Part shown: positions 6,569-12,797 of the stretch, one piece after another
How positions within the stretch are numbered: the first letter of the stretch is position 1
Layout of the letters: every line of letters starts with the position of its first letter
From: a virus
Direction: 5' to 3' (one strand)
IMG/VR virus record: IMGVR_UViG_3300015091_000029
Span: 1-32,754 of that record
DNA length: 32,754 nucleotides
The notes under the pieces: generated by a model
The model's input: only the letters and a program-made list of their open reading frames with translations
What the model was told of the DNA's origin: nothing
Databases searched by the model: none
Program-made: the position numbers and the translations under genes

Positions 6569-7195
6569 ATGAAAAAACAACAAGTTGGCATGTCACTTAA
6601 TGATATTGCTATTTTAAAAGAAAATCTGCGATACGACCCAAAAACAGGCGAGTTTTTTCGTAAGTTTCACCAATCACGCCCTGCCGCATTTTGCTGGGCA
6701 AACAACAACGCAACTATAAAAATCACTGGTAAAGATTACGCAAAGTATCATTCAGTGTGGCGAGCAGCAGTATTTTTTTCACATGGTTATTATCCAGCGT
6801 TTGAGGATTCAATTGTTTTTGTTGATGGTGATAATACCAACTTTAAAATTAACAATTTATTAGTAGTACACCCAAGCGATGATGAATGCACCATTATGGA
6901 TTTTGCAATGGAGCATAATTTATCACCGCAGACGGTTAATCATAGAATGAAACATGAAAATCGTTATTCACGCACCATACGAAATTACACGGTTTATTTT
7001 TACAAAAAAGATTTATTTATGAAAAACTGCGGTGATTTAATTGGAAGACGCGGCAAAGTGATTATTGATGATGAAAAAATTTACAACAAACCAGTGGTTT
7101 TAGATGAAACAAAACGCGGCAATAAACTGATACGCGCATTTTTATCAACACATTTTTTAATGCCAACACGTTGGGAGTTAACTTTATGCAACTAA
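6569..7195 (+). CDS. Degenerate HNH-endonuclease-like DNA-binding protein
   Basis: 208 residues. The N-terminal half keeps the layout of phage HNH homing enzymes: LRYDPKTGEFFRK (20-32), a KYHSVWRAAVFFSHG segment where HRLVWxxxHG is expected, and IVFVDGDNTNFKINNLLV (82-99) where IDHINGDRxDNRIxNL is expected. The catalytic Asp-His pair is replaced by Phe-Val, so cleavage activity is doubtful. Residues about 108-130 (TIMDFAMEHNLSPQTVNHRM) look like a helix-turn-helix. The C-terminus FLSTH-x3-P-x2-WELTLC is shared with the protein at 8438. The gene's last bases supply the ribosome site and start codon of dUTPase. Its role may now be regulatory. Confidence 0.65.
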   Translation: MKKQQVGMSLNDIAILKENLRYDPKTGEFFRKFHQSRPAAFCWANNNATIKITGKDYAKYHSVWRAAVFFSHGYYPAFEDSIVFVDGDNTNFKINNLLVVHPSDDECTIMDFAMEHNLSPQTVNHRMKHENRYSRTIRNYTVYFYKKDLFMKNCGDLIGRRGKVIIDDEKIYNKPVVLDETKRGNKLIRAFLSTHFLMPTRWELTLCN

Positions 7196-7623
7196 AAAAA
7201 TTACACGACAACGCAATTATGCCAGAATTTAAAACGGCTGGAGCTGCTGCAATCGATTTACACGCGTGTATTGATAACACAGAATTATTAACGCCAGAAT
7301 TTCCTATATTGATACCGACAGGAATTGCAATCCATATCGCTGATAAATCTGTCGTGGGTTTAATTGTTCCTCGCAGTGGGCTAGGGTTTAATCACGGCAT
7401 TGGCTTGATGAACACTATTGGCGTAATAGATTCAGATTATCAGGGCGAGATTATGGTTAAGTTGCGCATGACGCATGGTGATAGTTATCGCGTTCAGCCA
7501 AACGAGCGTATTGCACAAATGTTTTTTGTGCCTGTGCTGCGCCCAATATTTGAAGAAGTTGACGAGTTTACAGAAACAACTGAGCGTGGTGCGGGTGGTT
7601 TTGGAAGTACAGGTGCAAAATGA
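7186..7623 (+). CDS. dut: dUTP diphosphatase
   Basis: A 145-residue trimeric-type dUTPase, which hydrolyses dUTP to dUMP and pyrophosphate to keep uracil out of phage DNA and supply dTMP synthesis. All five family motifs are present: AGAAAIDLHA (18-27), PRSGLG (62-67), IGVIDSDYQGEI (78-89, with the catalytic Asp at 82), ERIAQMFF, and RGAGGFGSTG (134-143). I chose the ATG at 7186, since GGGAG lies 8 bases upstream; a TTG in frame at 7171 is less likely. The start overlaps the end of the preceding gene, and the stop overlaps the HNH gene. Confidence 0.96.
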   Translation: MQLKKLHDNAIMPEFKTAGAAAIDLHACIDNTELLTPEFPILIPTGIAIHIADKSVVGLIVPRSGLGFNHGIGLMNTIGVIDSDYQGEIMVKLRMTHGDSYRVQPNERIAQMFFVPVLRPIFEEVDEFTETTERGAGGFGSTGAK

Positions 7624-8105
7624 TTACACAACAAAAATTACATCATCTATTTACATTGCGTGAAGATGGAGAGTTAATTAGAAAAGTTTCAACTTCAATA
7701 AATAATAAAGCTGGGGATGTTGCAGGACATATTACCAATTATGGTTATCGACACGTCCATCTTTATGGTAATACTTATTTAGCGCATAGATTGGTCTGGA
7801 TGTATTTGCACGGAAAATTTCCTAAAGGTTGTATTGACCATATCAATGGTTGTAAATCAGACAACAGGATTGAAAATTTGCGTGAGGGGACAAGAAGTAA
7901 GATTATGCAGAAAATAATTAAACCACAAAATAAAAATAATTCTGGCTATCGTGGTGTTTATCAAGATAAAAAATCTAAACAGTTTAGAGCTACAATAATA
8001 TTTCATAAACATAAAAAACATCTTGGATATTTTGACACTGCCGAAAAAGCTCACGAAGCTTATTTAGAAGCTAAACGCGAACTTCACGAATTTTGCACTA
8101 TTTAA
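7620..8105 (+). CDS. HNH homing endonuclease with AP2 DNA-binding domain
   Basis: 161 residues. The HNH nuclease core is intact: H56 in AHRLVW, IDHINGCKSDNRIENLR (72-88) with the Asp-His pair and the two Asn. After a lysine-rich linker comes an AP2 domain (about 108-158): SGYRGVYQDKKSKQFRAT, then LGYFDTAEKAHEAY. This is the usual architecture of free-standing phage homing endonucleases, which cut a site in phages lacking the gene and so spread themselves. It sits directly behind dut with ATGA overlap. Confidence 0.93.
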   Translation: MITQQKLHHLFTLREDGELIRKVSTSINNKAGDVAGHITNYGYRHVHLYGNTYLAHRLVWMYLHGKFPKGCIDHINGCKSDNRIENLREGTRSKIMQKIIKPQNKNNSGYRGVYQDKKSKQFRATIIFHKHKKHLGYFDTAEKAHEAYLEAKRELHEFCTI

Positions 8106-8106
8106 T

Positions 8107-8244
8107 ATGACACAAGAAGATAAAATGACAGCAGAACAATACATAAAACAACAACAAGGCTATTTGCGTCAATTAGCATGGTTGCTTAACGCCAGTAGAA
8201 TTGGTGAATTGCATACGTTAAAAGTAAAAGAGGATAAGAAATGA
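8107..8244 (+). CDS. Small hypothetical protein (45 aa)
   Basis: It begins MTQEDKMTAEQYIKQQQGYL and looks helical; a second Met at residue 7 is an alternative start. Its stop overlaps the next ATG (ATGA). It lies one base after the HNH stop. It has no hydrophobic span. Function unknown. Confidence 0.55.
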   Translation: MTQEDKMTAEQYIKQQQGYLRQLAWLLNASRIGELHTLKVKEDKK

Positions 8245-8441
8245 TTGCAACAACAGCCTATATTTTAATTAATACTATTGTAGCGTTTGGCGAAGTTACA
8301 CAAACAACAACAATTTTTGCAGACAAACCATCGTGCGAATCCGCAGCAACAAGACAAGACTTTGTATTAAAGTCACTTGAGGTACACGGTAGATGGAATC
8401 TTACTTGTCATCCTTACTCACTTGCTGAGAATAAGAAATGA
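8241..8441 (+). CDS. Small protein with signal-like N-terminus (66 aa)
   Basis: Starts MIATTAYILINTIVAFGEVT, a hydrophobic N-terminus that could be a signal or anchor. Two cysteines follow (KPSCESAATRQDF and NLTCHP) that could form a disulfide outside the cytoplasm. The general plan recalls the 82-residue protein at 5133. It is coupled on both sides by ATGA. Function unknown. Confidence 0.62.
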   Translation: MIATTAYILINTIVAFGEVTQTTTIFADKPSCESAATRQDFVLKSLEVHGRWNLTCHPYSLAENKK

Positions 8442-8677
8442 AACAATGCACCAAATGTTTAGAAATGCGCAATGATCTTGAATTTTATTCGTATAGAACG
8501 ATTATGTATAATCGTAAAAATGATAATTTGCCGCATGACGTTTGCAAAGATTGTTATAGTTGCAAAGCAAAACGTAAACAATTAAACGAGCCTATTTCTG
8601 AAATAACAAGGCTTTCACGTTTGTTTTTATCAACGCATTATGTAAAGCCTGCCAAATGGGAGTTGACGTTATGCTAA
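8438..8677 (+). CDS. Zinc-ribbon protein sharing a C-terminal tail with the 6569 gene
   Basis: 79 residues with C4-x2-C7 (CTKCLEMRNDLEFY) and C36-x2-C39 (VCKDCYSCKAKRK). This resembles the N-terminal zinc ribbon that often precedes an HNH domain in phage nucleases, but no HNH follows. The end reads FLSTHYVKPAKWELTLC, clearly related to FLSTHFLMPTRWELTLC at the end of the 6569 gene. As there, the codons for Trp-Glu contain the GGGAG ribosome site of the next gene. It may be a fragment or a domain left from an endonuclease. Function unknown. Confidence 0.65.
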   Translation: MKQCTKCLEMRNDLEFYSYRTIMYNRKNDNLPHDVCKDCYSCKAKRKQLNEPISEITRLSRLFLSTHYVKPAKWELTLC

Positions 8678-8892
8678 CTGGTGACAGTGTACACGCGCCA
8701 GTGCATTACAAAGGCGATAAAATGGAATGTATTGATGCAATGCAAGCAATGTTAAGCCATGACGAGTTTCGTGGATTCTTGCGTGGAAATATATTTAAAT
8801 ACATGTGGCGATATAAAGAAAAAAATGGCATTGAAGATTTGCGCAAAGCCAATTGGTATTTAGAGCGATTGATTAAACTGGAGAATTTTTAA
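8671..8892 (+). CDS. DUF3310 (SaV-like) protein
   Basis: 73 residues starting MLTGDSVHAPVHYKGDKMEC. The order 'P-x-H-Y...-ECIDAM', a central 'GNIFKYMWRYKEKNGIEDL' and 'KANWYLERLI' matches the DUF3310 family, widespread in phages, sometimes labelled nucleotide-kinase-like, with no settled function. I start at 8671 rather than the in-frame ATG at 8656 because GGGAG is 8 bases upstream of 8671. The start overlaps the previous gene's stop and the stop overlaps the next ATG. Confidence 0.88.
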   Translation: MLTGDSVHAPVHYKGDKMECIDAMQAMLSHDEFRGFLRGNIFKYMWRYKEKNGIEDLRKANWYLERLIKLENF

Positions 8893-9041
8893 TGATTTAT
8901 GATTTCAAAGGCTACAAAGTAGACCAAGACCCAACTATTAAAGCACTAAGAGGTCAAAAAATGCGCGATTACATGGCGCGTTTAAAACATTTTGCGGATA
9001 ATCCCGTTACACCAGTATTTATAAGTGAACGCAGTGCATGA
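8892..9041 (+). CDS. Small hypothetical protein (49 aa)
   Basis: MIYDFKGYKVDQDPTIKALR followed by a basic helix GQKMRDYMARLKHFADNP. It overlaps both neighbours (TAATG and ATGA). It has no recognised domain and a high share of K and R. Function unknown. Confidence 0.6.
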   Translation: MIYDFKGYKVDQDPTIKALRGQKMRDYMARLKHFADNPVTPVFISERSA

Positions 9042-9166
9042 AACCACGACTTAAAAAGATCGGTAGAATCTGGCTATGCTATACACAAACAACGGCTGTT
9101 TGTTCTGGTTCAACACCTGAAGAAGCCTATCAAAAATGGGTAGCAAAAAACAAAGCCGCTGAATAA
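9038..9166 (+). CDS. Small phage protein with W-x-C...TPEEAY motif (42 aa)
   Basis: MKPRLKKIGRIWLCYTQTT, then CSGSTPEEAYQKWVAKN. The combination of a basic start, I-W-x-C and a 'G-S/T-TPxxAYxxW' end occurs in many small phage proteins of unknown function. It is the last gene of the rightward operon; its final codons form the left arm of the terminator. Confidence 0.7.
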   Translation: MKPRLKKIGRIWLCYTQTTAVCSGSTPEEAYQKWVAKNKAAE

Positions 9167-9177
9167 GCGGCTTTTTT
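9155..9177. terminator. Shared terminator between converging operons
   Basis: A perfect 6-base stem GCCGCT (9155-9160) and AGCGGC (9166-9171) with a five-base loop is followed by TTTTTT on the plus strand. On the minus strand the same stem is followed by TTTGTTTTTTG. It therefore can end both the rightward early operon and the leftward late operon, whose last gene (lysozyme) stops at 9179. The stem overlaps the stop of the 42-residue gene. Confidence 0.88.
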
Positions 9178-9178
9178 A

Positions 9179-9625
9179 TTATTCACTTAAAAACAATTCT
9201 GCTTCAGCGTTTCGCCTGCGTGTTAATCCAGCAAGCGGTTTACCACCTGCTTTATTCCAACGTAAAAACTGTTGTGCTATTTCGGCTTTATCATCACCGG
9301 CTTTAAGCATTTTAACCAATGTTGATTTAAGAAAATTACCTGCGCCTATGTTGTAGCATAAACAAACCAGCGCATCAAATTCGTTTTGTGTTAATTCAAC
9401 GCCTGTTGCATTAACTGCTTTTTCATATTGACCAATTGTTGCCGCAAGTAAAGCAATTGCCGCACCTTCATTAGGTAGCGTTCTATTTTTAGTGACTGGC
9501 GTACCATCACCATAATGTGTTGAGCCAATGCCAATAGTCCATATTCCAGCAGGGCATTGATAAGCGGCTAACTTACAGCCTTCAAATTCTTTGATTAACG
9601 CTAAACCACGTTCACCTGTTTTCAT
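9179..9625 (-). CDS. GH24 phage lysozyme (endolysin)
   Basis: 148 residues, a T4/P21-type muramidase that cuts the MurNAc-GlcNAc bond of peptidoglycan at lysis. The active-site segment is E15-G-C-K-L-A-A-Y-Q-C24-P-A-G-I-W-T30-IGIGST, giving Glu15, Cys24 and Thr30 where T4 has Glu11, Asp20 and Thr26. Cys at the Asp place is frequent in this subfamily. No signal or SAR segment is visible, so release should depend on a holin. A GGGGGAAG site precedes the ATG, which overlaps the holin-like gene's stop. It is last in the late operon. Confidence 0.95.
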   Translation of the reverse strand: MKTGERGLALIKEFEGCKLAAYQCPAGIWTIGIGSTHYGDGTPVTKNRTLPNEGAAIALLAATIGQYEKAVNATGVELTQNEFDALVCLCYNIGAGNFLKSTLVKMLKAGDDKAEIAQQFLRWNKAGGKPLAGLTRRRNAEAELFLSE

Positions 9626-9864
9626 TTCTTCCCCCGCATCAATAAAATAGTGCTGATTTTTTGTGTTAATCGAATCATATCGTTATCCAGTACGCGAATC
9701 TGATCGATAAGTTCAACAAGCACAACATAGGCTTCTTCTAGTATTGGCTTGACGATTGTTGTTGCCCAAACCCAAACATAATAGACAATATAACCCATGC
9801 CACCTGCCGCAATGATAGGAAAACCATATTGATTTATATATTTTGCAATTGCATCAGCTTCCAT
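9622..9864 (-). CDS. Holin-like membrane protein (80 aa), paralogue of next gene
   Basis: I start at MEADAIAKYINQYGFP because GAAGGA lies 7 bases upstream; the frame is open 21 bases further. A single hydrophobic span GFPIIAAGGMGYIVYYVWVW is followed by a heptad-like tail (VLVELIDQIRVLDNDMIRLT) with a basic end. The GFPI-x2-AxGG motif is shared with the neighbouring 82-residue protein and recalls YvrJ-type small membrane proteins. Its place immediately before lysozyme suggests a holin or antiholin role, not proven by sequence. Confidence 0.72.
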   Translation of the reverse strand: MEADAIAKYINQYGFPIIAAGGMGYIVYYVWVWATTIVKPILEEAYVVLVELIDQIRVLDNDMIRLTQKISTILLMRGKK

Positions 9865-10102
9865 TTTTTTCCTTCTCTTTTGCAATATCTAACGCTTCAG
9901 ACATCAGCGCATCAATTTTAATTATATCTTGCGACATGGCAGTAATGCGCTTGTCTAATTGCCTAATGATAGCAATCAAGCCTTGAATCCGCTCAAGCAC
10001 ACTATCAAGCAAAAACTTTTGTGTGAGAAAAACAAAATAGATGCCACCGCAAGCCGCAGCGATTGGAAACCCAACATCAGTAGCAAATTGCAGAAATTCC
10101 AT
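9854..10102 (-). CDS. Holin-like membrane protein (82 aa)
   Basis: MEFLQFATDVGFPIAAACGG leads into one span (GFPIAAACGGIYFVFLTQKF). An amphipathic tail with LLDSVLERIQGLIAIIRQLD and an acidic-basic end AKEKEKNGS follows. It has the same plan and the same GFPI-A-A-x-G-G motif as the next gene, so the two look duplicated. The start overlaps the previous stop (TAATG). As a pair before lysozyme they could be holin and antiholin. Confidence 0.72.
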   Translation of the reverse strand: MEFLQFATDVGFPIAAACGGIYFVFLTQKFLLDSVLERIQGLIAIIRQLDKRITAMSQDIIKIDALMSEALDIAKEKEKNGS

Positions 10103-10314
10103 TACTTACTCGTCCACCATGTAAGAAAAGAAAACAATGCGCCAACCGTGAACACAATCCCACCGATAAAGCCTTTATAACGTGATTGCTCCGCTTTCAT
10201 CTCGTCAAGCGCGGCTATTATAGAGTCTAGCTTTCTCCCTCTGTCTTCAAACACTTCTTCAAGAGAGTCAATTCGTTGTTCTACTTTAGCTAAACGGCAG
10301 GCTTCATCGGGCAT
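10102..10314 (-). CDS. Coiled-coil protein with C-terminal membrane span (XhlA-like)
   Basis: 70 residues: heptads over about 9-45 (VEQRIDSLEEVFEDRGRKLD, then a helix) and a single C-terminal span (GFIGGIVFTVGALFSFLTWW) ending in TSK. This is the arrangement of XhlA/hemolysin-type phage lysis accessory proteins. AAGGAT lies 8 bases upstream of the ATG. It opens the lysis cassette (this protein, two holin-like proteins, lysozyme). Confidence 0.72.
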   Translation of the reverse strand: MPDEACRLAKVEQRIDSLEEVFEDRGRKLDSIIAALDEMKAEQSRYKGFIGGIVFTVGALFSFLTWWTSK

Positions 10315-10324
10315 GGTAATATCC

Positions 10325-10399
10325 TTATTTTTTCTTAGATTGAAATTTATGTGTTTTTTTATCGGCTTCTACAAAATCCTTACCGACGGATTGAAGCAT
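10325..10399 (-). CDS. Possible short ORF overlapping the end of the APS-kinase gene
   Basis: In a frame different from the kinase, ATG at 10399 opens MLQSVGKDFVEADKKTHKFQ, ending SKKK, 24 residues. The same frame is open upstream through QKKVG, so an alternative start is possible. Its stop sits at the ribosome site of the XhlA-like gene, which is how genes in this operon usually abut. It may be the remains of a gene displaced by the sulfation genes, or the true kinase-region end after a frameshift. Low confidence. Confidence 0.25.
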   Translation of the reverse strand: MLQSVGKDFVEADKKTHKFQSKKK

Positions 10400-10872
10400 T
10401 CCCACTTTCTTTTGCAAACTCGGGGCTGTGCTGTTGAGTCGCAAATATTGACATGATGTTTTTCTAATGTGTTTAAAATTAAAATAATTTCTTCGCTTAC
10501 GTCTAATCCGCTTTTAATAACAACATCTGCGTCGGCGGGCGGTTCAAAAATAGCATTTGTGTCTTCGTATTGACAAGTTTTAATGCGGTCTACAAACACA
10601 GTGAAATCTGCATTAAACGCATCGCGTGTTTCTTGCGTAGGGCATATAAAATCTGCAATCGCATAATGACCTGCTTTGCATACACAATCACATAAAAACT
10701 TCATACGTCTTGCTTGCTGAATCCTATCTGCGTGTGAGAACCCTAAATCTAAATAAAGATTTTGACGCACAGAATCAGCATTAAAATACACTGCGTTTAG
10801 CCTATGCGCTAGAGCTTTAGCGAGAGTGGTTTTTCCGCTCCCAGCAAGTCCCATTATAAGGATTTTCACCAC
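10369..10872 (-). CDS. Adenylylsulfate-kinase-like P-loop kinase
   Basis: 167 residues. Walker A GLAGSGKTT (8-16), then FNADSVRQNL (30-39) and DLGFSHADR (42-50), which match the DxDxxR and DLGFSxxDR motifs of APS kinase (CysC). DFICPTQETRD (74-84) fits the FISPxRxxRD motif with Cys in place of Ser. EDTNAIFEPP follows. The enzyme would phosphorylate adenosine 5'-phosphosulfate to PAPS. The lid segment DPKGLYKKAR of cellular CysC is missing and the protein is shorter than the usual 200. It overlaps the sulfotransferase gene by 7 bases, supporting a joint pathway. The C-terminal 25 residues fit nothing known. Confidence 0.8.
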   Translation of the reverse strand: MVKILIMGLAGSGKTTLAKALAHRLNAVYFNADSVRQNLYLDLGFSHADRIQQARRMKFLCDCVCKAGHYAIADFICPTQETRDAFNADFTVFVDRIKTCQYEDTNAIFEPPADADVVIKSGLDVSEEIILILNTLEKHHVNICDSTAQPRVCKRKWECFNPSVRIL

Positions 10873-11687
10873 TTGACGCTGAACATCTGTTTAACAGCAG
10901 ATTCTGGTGCTGGCGTGCGCCAGAAGTCTTTTCCTGCATACTTCTCCCGCACTGACTTGGGTAAAATTGATGGACGCTCTTGCCAAGTCACTTCCTTGCG
11001 TACAGTGTGCAAGCTCTTCATGTTTAACGCTTTGTCAAACACCTCATTTTCATACTCCACGTTCTTGAAGTCGTGGTCAAAGTAGGACTTGCCAATGAAC
11101 TGATATATCTCACGCATTACGCTCTCAGGTTGTTTGCACAATGATTCGTACTCCACCAGCATAATCATGTCAGGGTTTAACAGCAAACCTTCTTCTAGGA
11201 AGTAGTAGGGTTTGACCACTTGACCCTCTTTCTTCACATCCATTAGCGCATCGCATCTTGTGGTGACTGTCTGGCGAGCTTCGTCGTCTGTCAGGGTTGC
11301 GCCGTACAGGGAGTTCTTGGCCGATATGCGCTCAAAGCTGTCCAGTATCCAAGGCAAGTCACGCACACAGCAAATGATCTTGGTCTGTGGGTAGATGTCT
11401 TTGAGAAGCGATGTTTTTGCAGTCCAGCCCCTGCTGGTGTCAAACACTGTGTTTGGCGTGACCGACTCATAGAACGCATTGAAGATGGACTTCAGGATGT
11501 GCTTGCGTCTGTCTTCATCAATCAGGTGGTTGCTCTCGCTGCCCGTGATGACATTGATGGTCGATGTGACCAAGCCTTGTACGGGTGAGGAGATGTCTGC
11601 GTAGAAATCAGGGTTCTGGCGCAAGATGGCCGACAGCAGGGTCGAGCCTGACCGTGGCAGGCCAGAGATGAAGAAAAACTCTTTCAT
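10866..11687 (-). CDS. PAPS-dependent sulfotransferase
   Basis: 273 residues. The 5'-phosphosulfate loop is GLPRSGSTLL (9-18), and the 3'-phosphate site is CVRDLPWILDSFERI (107-121, with R109 and S117). A GWTAK stretch follows the first helix pair. Such enzymes move a sulfuryl group from PAPS to a hydroxyl or amine of a sugar, peptide or small molecule. The acceptor cannot be told. The gene starts in overlap with a tail-fibre-type gene and ends in overlap with the APS-kinase-like gene that would make PAPS. Base composition is richer in G and C, with more CTG and AAG codons than neighbours, suggesting recent transfer. Confidence 0.9.
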   Translation of the reverse strand: MKEFFFISGLPRSGSTLLSAILRQNPDFYADISSPVQGLVTSTINVITGSESNHLIDEDRRKHILKSIFNAFYESVTPNTVFDTSRGWTAKTSLLKDIYPQTKIICCVRDLPWILDSFERISAKNSLYGATLTDDEARQTVTTRCDALMDVKKEGQVVKPYYFLEEGLLLNPDMIMLVEYESLCKQPESVMREIYQFIGKSYFDHDFKNVEYENEVFDKALNMKSLHTVRKEVTWQERPSILPKSVREKYAGKDFWRTPAPESAVKQMFSVKW

Positions 11688-12118
11688 GTTGCTGGAGTCT
11701 GGGCAACCCAGTTGACTGTTGCTTCATCCCATTGATAGCGCACGTTGCCGCCATTCATAATGGCATCAGCGGGTCTTGCTACAGGTGCTGCCCATGTCAT
11801 TGTGTCTAAGTAGCCAACCCACGATGGATAAGGCTTACGGGCTTCGTGTTCAGCAACTTTGGCAGCGTTAAATTCTGCTTCAGTCAATACTTGCAGAACG
11901 CCAGCAATGGTGGTGTCAGCATCGTCATCGCAATTGCCATAGTATCTTGGTGCGCGGAGATATGTGCCATCAGAGGCTGTAGATACAGGCCAAGTAGAAC
12001 TGTCGTGCCACAAATGAGTCCAACCCTTGACAGCAGGCATTGATGGGCCTGTGCGTTGTGGCTCGGCTGTGCAGACGATTTTGGTTACTGCGTCTACTTC
12101 TGTGATGCAAATGTACAT
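11684..12118 (-). CDS. Tail-fibre-associated protein (144 aa)
   Basis: No enzyme motif. The C-terminus has a W/P-rich pattern common in short proteins next to tail fibres: KPYPSWVGYLDTMTWAAP, then YQWDEATVNWV. The N-terminus is MYICITEVDAVTKIVCTAEP. It overlaps the sulfotransferase start (ATGA) and shares that gene's higher GC, so the two may have arrived together. It is probably a fibre component, a fibre chaperone or a substrate of the adjacent enzymes; the last is a guess. Confidence 0.6.
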   Translation of the reverse strand: MYICITEVDAVTKIVCTAEPQRTGPSMPAVKGWTHLWHDSSTWPVSTASDGTYLRAPRYYGNCDDDADTTIAGVLQVLTEAEFNAAKVAEHEARKPYPSWVGYLDTMTWAAPVARPADAIMNGGNVRYQWDEATVNWVAQTPAT

Positions 12119-12137
12119 TTGTGATACTCCTTATAAA

Positions 12138-12797
12138 TTAAACTGCAACACGGCGGATGGCGCGGACACGGACGAGGAAATCAATTGTCTTAGTGCCTTC
12201 TTGCTGACCGCCGTAAAGAAAGTAGTCTACCCATGCCGCCGTTGTATCTTTCTCAGTGCTAGACCAATAATAGTTAGCCAAGAACGCCTCTGCGCCGCCA
12301 CTTTGAAAATCTGTAGCATAGGTTTGTGCTGGTGTTCCAGCCGTATAGTTGCTTGCCCTAGCAGGAACAGCATTGGGGTTTATGCCAGATGATGTGGTGT
12401 TGTTTGTTGTAGTGGGTTTTAAGTTGTAATAACACACTTCTAACTCATTTTTAGCAGGCATATACCAGTCTGTTTGACCACCCGTAGATAAGTTATTACA
12501 GAAGTGCGCCGCTGGGTAAACTGTAGCGTTGCCGTTGGCTACCATATCTGCTGTATTCTGTATGCCATCTATGTCACTATCAGCGCCCGGTGTGGTGGTC
12601 AATGCATTTTTCCACGCAAGCGTAGAAGATTGCCCTGTGGCTAAAGGCGAAATCACAAGGTTGTAATCAGCCACTCCATTACCCGCAGTAGATATTTGAC
12701 CAGCAAAGAATCCACCACCCAACGCAGAGCCAATCGCTGGCACGGGAATAGGAATACTAAAAGTTCCACCTACCACATTAAGCATTATCCCACTCAT
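12138..12797 (-). CDS. DUF1566/Lcl-like C-type-lectin-fold receptor-binding protein
   Basis: 219 residues. The second half carries the DUF1566 (Lcl C-terminal) signature: GGQTDWYMPAKNELEVCYYN, then ANYYWSSTEKDTTAAWVDYF, and the end VRVRAIRRV. The domain has a C-type-lectin-like fold and binds surface ligands in other proteins. The N-terminal 45 residues are glycine- and proline-rich and probably form a joint to the virion. Position beyond the tail-tip genes suggests the tip or fibre adhesin. It overlaps the preceding gene by ATGA. Confidence 0.8.
   Translation of the reverse strand: MSGIMLNVVGGTFSIPIPVPAIGSALGGGFFAGQISTAGNGVADYNLVISPLATGQSSTLAWKNALTTTPGADSDIDGIQNTADMVANGNATVYPAAHFCNNLSTGGQTDWYMPAKNELEVCYYNLKPTTTNNTTSSGINPNAVPARASNYTAGTPAQTYATDFQSGGAEAFLANYYWSSTEKDTTAAWVDYFLYGGQQEGTKTIDFLVRVRAIRRVAV

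Noticed and set aside
8671-8892. MazG-like pyrophosphatase
   Set aside because: The helical KYMWRY and ANWYLERL pattern fits DUF3310 better, and the MazG EExxE metal motif is absent.
12138-12797. Possible diversity-generating retroelement target
   Set aside because: The lectin-like fold would fit, but no reverse transcriptase and no near-identical template repeat are visible in the window.
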